NCBI GenBank assembly: GCA_034716535.1
Contig: JAYEJW010000595.1
Span: 1 to 5,776, forward strand
Source of the DNA: JAYEJW01 sp034716535
GTDB lineage: Bacteria; Pseudomonadota; Gammaproteobacteria; Chromatiales; Chromatiaceae
DNA: 5,776 bases
Reading direction: 5' to 3'
Made by a program: the position numbers and the translations under genes. This document shows, one piece after another, positions 1-4,560 of the stretch. Below the pieces are notes generated by a model that saw only the letters and a program-made list of their open reading frames with translations, was not told the origin of the DNA and ran no database searches. Position 1 is the stretch's first letter. Each line of letters begins with the position of its first letter.

Positions 1-263
1 GGGGCTCCGAGGAGCCAGGGGCCGGGTGTCTGTCCCCCATAAGGGGAAGCCCCAGTGCCTTGATCCAGAAGGGTGACTGGTGCGGATCAGCAATGGTTCC
101 GTCACCGTCGCAACGAAAACCGAAGACGCGTATCTGGTCTGAACACCGGGCTTTGCGGCCGAGAAAAGGATCGTGGTTTCGCCACGAACAGGAAAGAGCG
201 TGCTATTGATCGGGGTCAGCTAAATGGTGGCCCCCTGTTCCTTTTGGCCCCCTGTTCCTTTTG
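1..263. other. Gene-less, fold-prone stretch of unknown origin
   Basis: No convincing gene is seen on either strand. The stretch is rich in short inverted repeats: GGCTCC/GGAGCC (3-8 with 11-16), CCCC/GGGG (35-38 with 43-46), TGATCC/GGATCA (61-66 with 84-89) and GGTGAC/GTCACC (72-77 with 111-116). The last two interleave, so they could form a pseudoknot if transcribed. It ends at a 17-bp tandem repeat, immediately after which a truncated histidine kinase frame begins. It is therefore probably the outer part of an inserted or deleted mobile element. I cannot name the element or any RNA family. Confidence 0.4.
229..262. repeat. Perfect 17-bp tandem duplication at a truncation junction
   Basis: The unit GGCCCCCTGTTCCTTTT occurs twice without interruption (229-245 and 246-262). 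The kinase-like reading frame becomes recognisable at 264, directly after the second copy. Short repeated motifs near element ends are known as transposase-binding sites in several insertion-sequence families, including IS21. I infer that this could be such an end, but no transposase gene is present to confirm it. Confidence 0.8.
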
Positions 264-587
264 TTGGAACTGCTTGGGAATCTGCTGGACAACGCGGCCA
301 AGTGGGCCAGGTAGCGGATTCGCCTGAGCCTGCGCTGGAAAGGCGGTCTTCGGATTTCTGTCGAGGATGATGGTCCGGGCGTCGAGCCGGATGCCGCCGA
401 GGCCCTGGCAACACGGGGAAACAGGCTGGACGAGTCGATCCCATGGAACGGACTCGGGCTCTCCATCGTGCGGGAGATCGTCCGAGTCCACGGCGGTCAG
501 GTCAACTTTGCGCGCGCGCAGCACCTTGGCGGATTCGCGGCCTCCGTGGAGCTTCCCGGCCCTCAGGAAGATCCACAGAGGCCGTGA
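264..587 (+). pseudogene. Sensor histidine kinase, 3' remnant (ATP-binding domain only)
   Basis: Translation in the frame starting at 264 gives the C-terminal catalytic (HATPase_c) domain of a two-component sensor kinase. The N box reads ELLGNLLDNAAKWA (267-308). The G1 box is EDDGPGV (363-383), and the G2 box is NGLGLSIVREIV followed by HGG (447-494). The frame ends at TGA 585-587. The sensor, membrane, HAMP and phospho-acceptor histidine regions are absent, because the frame starts abruptly after a 17-bp tandem repeat. An in-frame TAG at 312-314 interrupts it between the N and G1 boxes; related kinases often have a serine near there, so one C-to-A change (TCG to TAG) would explain it. The box sequences look closest to PhoQ-type kinases, which is inference from memory. 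No start codon or ribosome binding site is seen, so this is a dead fragment. Confidence 0.85.
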
Positions 588-689
588 AACCTACCGGGAC
601 GGCTGGGTCTGAGACAAGCCGGACCGTGAAACAGAATCCGACGCTCTGGTGCTACAGCTTTGCGTAGTGCTTCAGGCTCTTTATCACGC

Positions 690-720
690 ATGATGCGGCC
701 GAGCGCTATGGCTGCATCAT
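690..720. other. Inverted repeat spanning the 3' end of the EF-hand gene
   Basis: Bases 690-700 can pair with 710-720 (ATGATGC/GCATCAT outer arms, then a G-T wobble as read on the plus strand, then three more pairs), leaving a 9-base loop. The stop codon of the minus-strand EF-hand gene (706-708) lies in the loop. In the minus-strand transcript the wobble becomes an A-C mismatch, so pairing is better in a plus-strand transcript. It could weakly terminate transcription coming from the kinase remnant. No T-run worth the name follows. Confidence 0.3.
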
Positions 721-1299
721 TTGACGCCGATGCTGCATCTGATGCGCGGCGAATTCATCCGGCGCTATAAGACTGTCGCTGTTGGCGTCGATGTCCTCGA
801 AGGTCGGGGCGTTGGGGAGATTGCGCATCGGATAGCCCTGCTGGGAGCGCTCGGCGATGCGCTTGGCACGTGCTTCGTCGAATTCTTCCTTTGTAAGAGC
901 GCCGTCCGCGTTCAGATCGAAGTCCGCGAAGCCTGGCATAGCCGCTCCCATGCCCGCACCCATGCCCATGCCAGGGCGGCCTTGCATCCGCGCCTGGCGA
1001 GCCTCGGAGAATTCCTCAGGCGTTACCTCGCCATCCCCGTTGCGGTCGAAAAACGAGTACGCAGGCGCGTTCGCAGCACCGCGCATAGGAGCACCTTGAG
1101 CGGCACGCGCTGCCATGCGGTCCGCGCGGGCGGCGTAGAACTCCTGCTCGGTGATACGCCCGTTGCCGTCACCATCGAACATCTCAAAAGTCATGGGGCC
1201 CTGCCTGGGCGGCTCGGCGGACTGCGCTGCTCCTGGCAACACACCACATGCAATCACAATGGCCAATCCAAAAAAAAGGGAGCGAGTTTGGTAGATCAT
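706..1299 (-). CDS. Exported four-EF-hand calcium-binding protein
   Basis: The 197-residue product starts with a signal peptide (residues 1-28: MIYQTR, a hydrophobic core about 8-22, likely cleavage after AQSA). It is therefore expected in the periplasm or outside the cell. Four EF-hand loops follow at residues 42-53, 85-96, 128-139 and 171-182. Loops 1-3 keep the Dx[DN]xDG-type pattern with Glu at position 12 and should bind calcium. Loop 4 (DANSDSLIAPDE) lacks the glycine at position 6 and has Ala at position 9, so it may bind weakly. The loops repeat every 43 residues exactly. Linkers 1 and 3 are alike (QGxPMR...NAP), while linker 2 is Gly/Met-rich. I chose the ATG at 1297-1299 because GGAGG lies 6 nt upstream. 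A TTG eight codons further out has no such site and would put charged residues ahead of the signal peptide. The role is probably calcium buffering or sensing, with no partner evident nearby. Confidence 0.9.
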   Translation of the reverse strand: MIYQTRSLFFGLAIVIACGVLPGAAQSAEPPRQGPMTFEMFDGDGNGRITEQEFYAARADRMAARAAQGAPMRGAANAPAYSFFDRNGDGEVTPEEFSEARQARMQGRPGMGMGAGMGAAMPGFADFDLNADGALTKEEFDEARAKRIAERSQQGYPMRNLPNAPTFEDIDANSDSLIAPDEFAAHQMQHRRQMMQP

Positions 1300-1305
1300 C
1301 TGCCG

Positions 1306-1310
1306 CCTCC
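1306..1310 (-). promoter_or_regulatory. Ribosome binding site of the EF-hand gene
   Basis: GGAGG on the minus strand, 6 nt before the ATG at 1299. It decides the start in favour of this ATG over the in-frame TTG at 1321-1323. Confidence 0.85.
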
Positions 1311-1335
1311 AAGAGGTGTCCAACGAAGCGGTGGA

Positions 1336-1344
1336 CTAAAGGGG
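1336..1344 (+). repeat. Left arm of a 9-bp inverted repeat flanking the recombinase
   Basis: CTAAAGGGG here has its exact reverse complement at 2017-2025, so the pair brackets the serine recombinase remnant (about 690 bp overall). Similarity falls away inside the arms beyond the ninth base. A 9-bp match can occur by chance in a window this size, so its meaning as an element end is unproven. Confidence 0.3.
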
Positions 1345-1470
1345 AAAATCGGGGGTGATCCGTGTAGGCGCTTGGTCTCGCTGGCGTTCCAGATCGTGAA
1401 GTCTCAGTGGAAAAAGCCAGGGACAAGGTCCACGTCAGAAACGGATGCTACGCGATTCTTGTTCAGGGAA

Positions 1471-1944
1471 TCAACTTTCTGCCTGTTGACTGTCTCGGAC
1501 GTAACCGTAGAGGGTTGGTCTGGAAATCCCCATCAGCTCGCAGATTTCCGCGACGGGCAATTCCTTTTTCCGGTAGAGATCGACGGCCAGGGCGCGCTTG
1601 TCAGGATCGAGAGCCTTTCGGCGGCCTCCGTTGAGCCCACGTGCCCCTGCGGCCTCTAAACCGGCCTGGGTGCGTTCCGGGATTAGATCGCGTTCAAACT
1701 GCGCCAGAGCACCAAAAAGATGAAAGGTGAGCTTGCCGGCCGGGGTCGTGGTGTCGATAGCCTCTTTGAGGCTTTGAAGGGCTACGCCCTTCCCTTCGAG
1801 CCATTGCACCCATTCGATCAGATCGCGCAATGACCGGCGCAGACGGTCGAGACGCCAGACGACAAGCGTATCCCCTTTACACAAGAGCCCCTTGAGCTTC
1901 TCCAGCCCAGGACGGCTGGCCACGGTCCCGCTCACCCGATCCAC
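1471..1944 (-). pseudogene. Serine recombinase (resolvase/invertase family), catalytic N-terminus lost
   Basis: The 157 residues read from the GTG at 1944 match the resolvase/DNA-invertase family from about residue 30 of a normal protein onward. They include GDTLVVWRLDRLRRSLRDL (24-42), IDTTTPAGKLTFHLFGALAQ (63-82) and ERDLIPERTQAGL (84-96). A C-terminal helix-turn-helix follows (about 127-150, VAEICELMGISRPTLYGYV). The missing start should hold the YxRVS motif with the serine nucleophile. The frame stays open upstream to 2037, adding LEKAGCEEVI, which still fits the family. Before that, residues coded at about 1980-2037 do not resemble it, and there is no ATG or ribosome binding site. The usual LGR glycine is Arg here (LDRLRRS). 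Such enzymes normally resolve or invert transposon DNA. Without the serine this copy should be inactive, unless the odd upstream serine substitutes, which is unlikely. Confidence 0.85.
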
Positions 1945-2016
1945 GATGACTTCCTCGCAACCGGCTTTTTCCAGGCCTCTGTTACGTTTCGTGTGGGTAG
2001 AAGTGGTAGCCTTCTG

Positions 2017-2025
2017 CCCCTTTAG
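2017..2025 (-). repeat. Right arm of a 9-bp inverted repeat flanking the recombinase
   Basis: On the minus strand this reads CTAAAGGGG, matching 1336-1344. It sits in an unusually AT-rich spot (2021-2043) for this GC-rich DNA, just where the recombinase frame stops resembling its family. This fits an element boundary or deletion joint but does not prove one. Confidence 0.3.
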
Positions 2026-2152
2026 ATTCAGAAATATTTATTGTTGTTGCGCCGCAGGCGTCCGCGATTGGCCGCGGAGCCCGCCCGCTCGGTGCAGCGG
2101 CCCTTGGTCCAGCACCTGATGTCGTCTTCTGCGAGGTTTCGGTTTGGATCAG

Positions 2153-2470
2153 ATGTCGTTGTTCACCGCCGCGCTCGGCCTGAAAAGCCCCTGGGAGGTC
2201 GTCGAGGTTGCTTTTGAACCGGATCGAGGGCGAATCGACTTTCAGGGCGCGCGGGGTCGGGTCTTTCTTTTTTCCCGGGGACGTCCCATTGATGCTCTAC
2301 TTTTTTGCGATCCTGGATCGCGCCGCGCTTTGGGCCCGGAGCAGCCGCCTCTGGTGGAGAAACTCGCCGATTTTCGCGAGACGAATTGCGCTTTCTCATG
2401 GCCGAAGACTGGTACCTGCGAGATTATTGTTTTGCAGGAAACGGTTTCCTGCCGAGCAATGCATGTGTAG
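2153..2470 (+). pseudogene. ISL3-type transposase 5' fragment, degraded
   Basis: The first 30-35 residues (MSLFTAALGLKSPWEVVEVA followed by FEPDRGRIDF) resemble the start of ISL3-family transposases, which begin with a similar LGL...PW.V..V..D segment before a CxxC zinc-binding region. That is recall of the family, not a search. After GRIDF the reading frame stays open but the likeness ends. The expected cysteine pair is missing, although a GRPIDA stretch in this frame hints at one. The downstream DDE catalytic domain is absent. The frame ends at TAG 2468-2470, which overlaps the ribosome binding site of the next gene. An in-frame TTG lies three codons upstream of the ATG, and neither start has a good ribosome binding site. 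I read it as an insertion-sequence remnant. The alternative is a small unrecognised gene. Confidence 0.5.
2434..2452. promoter_or_regulatory. 19-bp perfect palindrome upstream of the exported protein gene
   Basis: GCAGGAAAC and GTTTCCTGC are exact inverted 9-base arms around one central base (2443). The right arm ends 16 nt before the ribosome binding site. The odd-centred, near-spacerless symmetry suits a dimeric repressor or activator binding site better than an RNA hairpin. No convincing -35/-10 promoter pair could be placed around it. Confidence 0.5.
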
Positions 2471-2476
2471 GAGGAG
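2469..2476 (+). promoter_or_regulatory. Strong ribosome binding site overlapping the upstream stop codon
   Basis: AGGAGGAG with 6 nt to the ATG at 2483. Its first bases are also part of the TAG (2468-2470) that ends the preceding fragment frame, so translation of that frame, if any, would be coupled to this gene. Confidence 0.85.
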
Positions 2477-2482
2477 ATTATC

Positions 2483-3052
2483 ATGAAATCGTTCAGACAC
2501 TTTGCATGGGTACTGATCGCGCTGCTGGGTGTGGGCGGTTACGCGCCAGCATTCGCAGACGATCTTGTCGGCTTGACGGCCGATATGCGCCCCGTAGAGG
2601 GCACCGGCTATAGGGGTCGAGGGAATGTGAGATACTTCGGGACCGGAGGAGGGGGTGTTCAGGCGTCATTGGTCCACAACCAGCGCTACGGGATCGTCCC
2701 GCCTAACGCGGACCTTGGGATGGACACCGTGGAAGGTGCGATGGCCGCCGATGTGGAGCTGGTGCTCTCCGATGAGTCGTTCAATCCTTATGCACGATGC
2801 CAGCTGAGCTTCGGACAGATCGCGATCAGCCCTGCTGGTGTGACCCATGCGGTCTTTAGACTCGCTGTTCGCATTAACCGGAACGGCAGGCTAGTAGGTG
2901 GACCCTGCGTTGCCGACATGAGCCTGGACCCGGAAGATGCGCGCCCTCAGGACGAGATCTTTCCTGAAGTGCACGAGGGTGACAACGCGTGTGGCGTTGT
3001 GATGGTGGATGACGACCCGATCAGGGCTTTGACCGGAGTCTTGGAAGAATAA
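2483..3052 (+). CDS. Exported protein of unknown family
   Basis: I do not recognise this 189-residue protein. It has a clear signal peptide: MKSFRHF, hydrophobic core about 8-20, likely cleavage after AFA at residue 25. It should therefore act in the periplasm or outside the cell. The mature part has a Gly-rich stretch (53-58), a central segment with alternating hydrophobic residues suggesting beta strands (about 91-132), three cysteines (106, 142, 170) and an acidic C-terminal end (147-189). Two of the cysteines could form a disulphide. No membrane helix is seen after the signal peptide. The start is firm, with AGGAGGAG 6 nt upstream. The gene stands alone, with a palindrome before it and a stem-loop 11 nt after its stop. 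Its base use looks less GC-biased than the right-hand cluster, and it follows a mobile-element remnant, so it may have been acquired by transfer (inference). Confidence 0.85.
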   Translation: MKSFRHFAWVLIALLGVGGYAPAFADDLVGLTADMRPVEGTGYRGRGNVRYFGTGGGGVQASLVHNQRYGIVPPNADLGMDTVEGAMAADVELVLSDESFNPYARCQLSFGQIAISPAGVTHAVFRLAVRINRNGRLVGGPCVADMSLDPEDARPQDEIFPEVHEGDNACGVVMVDDDPIRALTGVLEE

Positions 3053-3063
3053 GCGAGACGAAA

Positions 3064-3109
3064 GAGATCGGTGATGCGCGCGACTTGCGTCGCTTTCGCC
3101 ACCGATCTC
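3064..3109 (+). terminator. Two-tier stem-loop after the exported protein gene
   Basis: GAGATCGGTG (3064-3073) pairs perfectly with CACCGATCTC (3100-3109). Inside the loop a second stem, GCGAC (3080-3084) with GTCGC (3089-3093), closes a TTGC tetraloop. It lies 11 nt after the stop codon. The following bases (ATTGCCTTT) are only weakly T-rich, so it may be an imperfect intrinsic terminator or an RNA-stabilising 3' structure. The perfect outer stem would also form in a minus-strand transcript. Nothing gene-like is seen from here to 3279. Confidence 0.6.
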
Positions 3110-3279
3110 ATTGCCTTTGCGTGGTTCCCTGCTTCGCCTAACCGGGGCAGTCCCGTCGAAGCTAGCTAACCTCTGGACCTGAGGAAGTTCCTTTGCCTTC
3201 TCGAGAGAGCTGCGAAACCCGCGCGATGCGAAATGGGAGGGCGGCTGTTCCCGTTGTGCTCCAGGTTCTTGGCAAAGAC

Positions 3280-3888
3280 TCAGACCCCTAAATCCGTCCG
3301 CAGGACCGCGATCAGGCCCAGAAACAGAAGGATCTCCGCCACCGTTGCCCAGATCAGCAGCCGGACGATCCGCCGAGCCAGCGGCTTCATGGGGCGCCAC
3401 ACCCGCTCCATGTACCAGCGCCAGGGAGCGAGACGCGACCAGCGGCCCCAGCTACGGAGGTAGCGGTAGAGGTCCTGACCCCATCGCGGCAGGCTGCGAT
3501 CCACCTCGTCCGATCGGGCACGCCGTTCTTCCTCGGACAGCCGCCCGTACTCCTCCACCACCCACAGGCGCGCGCCCTCTGCCGCCAGCTCCACCAGGAA
3601 ACGGGTGGATGCCTTGATGCCCTCGTCGTAATCCAGGCGCAGGCCATCGGGCAAGGGGCGTATGGTCCCGGCCGTATCCCAGGTGCGAGCGTTGCTCTGG
3701 TTTTGAATACGCAACCGAAACCGGTCGGCCGTCGGCCGACTCCATGCCTCGAACACCCATTGTGAATTGACGCGGAGAAGGCGCTCCGGATCCTCAAGCA
3801 GCGCGCGGATCTCGGACGGTGGCAATCGCGTGGACACGATGACCCAGGCGGCATCCTCCCCCACACCGGGCGGACGCGGATCATTCAT
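3280..3888 (-). CDS. Hypothetical protein with C-terminal membrane helix, coupled to the UspA gene
   Basis: This 202-residue protein has no firm family assignment. Residues 12-115 show an alternating pattern (WVIVSTRLPPSEIRALLEDP, then WVFEAWS, RFRLRIQNQS, GLRLDYDEG, TRFLVELAAE, RLWVVEEY). It resembles a SRPBCC/START-like beta-sheet fold for small hydrophobic ligands; this is inference from pattern only. A basic, Trp- and Arg-rich stretch (133-174) follows. One hydrophobic helix (about 175-195) then ends near the C-terminus, so the protein is probably tail-anchored with the domain in the cytoplasm. There is no signal peptide. The start is the ATG at 3886-3888, which overlaps the UspA stop as ATGA. 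This indicates translational coupling and agrees with the lack of a ribosome binding site. The frame is open further upstream, but only inside the UspA gene. Confidence 0.8.
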   Translation of the reverse strand: MNDPRPPGVGEDAAWVIVSTRLPPSEIRALLEDPERLLRVNSQWVFEAWSRPTADRFRLRIQNQSNARTWDTAGTIRPLPDGLRLDYDEGIKASTRFLVELAAEGARLWVVEEYGRLSEEERRARSDEVDRSLPRWGQDLYRYLRSWGRWSRLAPWRWYMERVWRPMKPLARRIVRLLIWATVAEILLFLGLIAVLRTDLGV

Positions 3889-4346
3889 CGGGGATGGGGC
3901 GCCACCATCAGGGGCCTGGTGAGCGCGCGCATCAAGGGCTCCGTCTGCAGGCGAGAGCGCAACCCCGGGGTCCTTTTGGGGCGTGGGGCGCCGATCACGA
4001 TCAGCTCGCAGCGCACCTGCCGGGCAAAGGCGATGAGACACTCCGCCGGGTCGCCCTGGCGCACTTCGGGTTGGTATCGGATCCCCAGGGCGGCGCTCGC
4101 CCGACTCAGCCGGTCGAGGTGCTCGGCGATCTCTCGCGAGAGCTCTCCTTCCAGATACTCGCCGAAGGCGATCCGGGTACGGACGTTGTTCAGCCAGTCG
4201 TCGCCCATCATGCCCCGCCACAGGTCGGGAACCACCAAGAGATGGTGCAGGGTTGCGCCTTCAGAGCAAAGCGACAGGGCCAGCTTCTCGGCAGCCTGGG
4301 CGCCCGGCGTTCCGTGGCTGGCGAGGAGGATGTCTTGGTACTGCAA
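3885..4346 (-). CDS. Universal stress protein (UspA family), TTG start
   Basis: The 153-residue protein has the UspA fold signature. A first strand at the N-terminus (YQDILLASHGT, 3-13) is followed by a helix (AQAAEKLALSL), a strand (ATLHHLLVVP, 31-40), and a long helix (about 62-86). Near the end are CELIVIGA (113-120) and the last strand RPLMVAP (144-150). Such cytoplasmic proteins help survival under starvation or stress, many of them by binding ATP. Here the ATP motif G-2x-G-9x-G(S/T) is not intact: after the first Gly (119) the text is APRPKRTPGLRSRLQTEP. It may therefore belong to the non-ATP-binding group. Length is typical for a single-domain member. The TTG at 4344-4346 is the only fitting start and has no good Shine-Dalgarno sequence nearby. 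A perfect hairpin ends 8 nt upstream. Its stop overlaps the next gene's ATG. Confidence 0.88.
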   Translation of the reverse strand: MQYQDILLASHGTPGAQAAEKLALSLCSEGATLHHLLVVPDLWRGMMGDDWLNNVRTRIAFGEYLEGELSREIAEHLDRLSRASAALGIRYQPEVRQGDPAECLIAFARQVRCELIVIGAPRPKRTPGLRSRLQTEPLMRALTRPLMVAPHPR

Positions 4347-4354
4347 TGAGCAAG

Positions 4355-4378
4355 AGCAGCGCCCCTCGGGGCGCTGCT
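4355..4378 (-). terminator. Perfect 11-bp-stem hairpin between the 53-aa gene and the UspA gene
   Basis: AGCAGCGCCCC (4355-4365) and GGGGCGCTGCT (4368-4378) are exact inverted arms around two bases. In practice this is a 10-bp, very GC-rich stem with a four-base loop. On the minus strand it lies 7 nt after the stop of the 53-aa gene and is followed by CTTGCTCATT, a modest T-containing tail. It probably ends or attenuates transcription from the exporter pair. Because the UspA start codon is only 8 nt beyond it, it could also control UspA translation. A GAGGGG sequence that might act as ribosome binding site is buried in its stem. Confidence 0.7.
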
Positions 4379-4385
4379 TGGTTCA

Positions 4386-4547
4386 TCACACGAACAGATA
4401 CACGCCCAGCGCGATGAGCAAGGCCAGGATCAGGGCCACGAAGTCCTCACGCCGGTCGCTCTTGAAAATGGAAAGCGCGGAGCCCCGGTGGAACTTGGCG
4501 CCCGCCTCCTCTTGGAGGTCGATGTCTTGGCTGCGGGTATCGGTCAT
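4386..4547 (-). CDS. Small single-helix membrane protein (53 aa) next to the exporter
   Basis: This short gene reads MTDTRSQDIDLQEEAGAKFH as its polar first 20 residues. A short basic segment follows (SIFKSDRRED, 26-35). Residues 36-53 then form a hydrophobic helix (FVALILALLIALGVYLFV) that runs to the end. It is therefore probably a single-span inner-membrane protein with its N-terminus in the cytoplasm. The start is well supported: GGAGGAG lies 6 nt before the ATG at 4545-4547, immediately after the exporter stop (4561-4563). The two genes are 13 bp apart and must be co-transcribed. The arrangement suggests an accessory subunit or regulator of the transporter, by analogy with other small helper proteins of membrane carriers. 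I know of no named family for it. Confidence 0.85.
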   Translation of the reverse strand: MTDTRSQDIDLQEEAGAKFHRGSALSIFKSDRREDFVALILALLIALGVYLFV

Positions 4548-4553
4548 CGTCGG

Positions 4554-4560
4554 CTCCTCC
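4554..4560 (-). promoter_or_regulatory. Ribosome binding site of the 53-aa membrane protein
   Basis: GGAGGAG on the minus strand, directly abutting the exporter stop codon and 6 nt from the ATG. The position favours translation by ribosomes finishing the exporter gene and confirms the small gene as real. Confidence 0.85.

Noticed and set aside
78..143. Short plus-strand frame reading VRISNGSVTVATKTEDAYLV before a stop
   Set aside because: It looks protein-like but is bounded by a stop just upstream, has no start codon and matches no family I know.
721..1659. Long open frame on the plus strand opposite the EF-hand gene and into the recombinase
   Set aside because: It is antisense to two recognisable minus-strand coding regions, shows no family features and has no ribosome binding site. 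High GC content explains its openness.
1981..2020. Tn3-type 38-bp terminal repeat (starts GGGG on the minus strand, ends near TAA)
   Set aside because: Only the first bases and a GAAACGTAA end are suggestive. The partner end at 1341 diverges after four bases of GGGG, and the flanks are inverted instead of forming a direct target duplication.
2041..2152. Possible small gene between the recombinase remnant and the ISL3-like fragment
   Set aside because: Short frames exist on both strands but lack a start with a ribosome binding site or any recognisable motif.
2402..2432. Promoter (sigma-70 or sigma-54 type) before the exported gene
   Set aside because: TTGCGC and TATTGT are 33 bp apart, and the TGGTAC element has no correctly spaced GC. 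No box pair fits.
2891..3400. Minus-strand frame opposite the end of the exported protein gene
   Set aside because: It runs across the stem-loop, overlaps two supported genes and has composition typical of an antisense shadow.
3889..4221. N-terminal extension of the tail-anchored protein gene
   Set aside because: The frame is open upstream, but it runs through the UspA gene in another phase and its residues are Arg/Pro-rich noise. The ATGA overlap gives a natural start.
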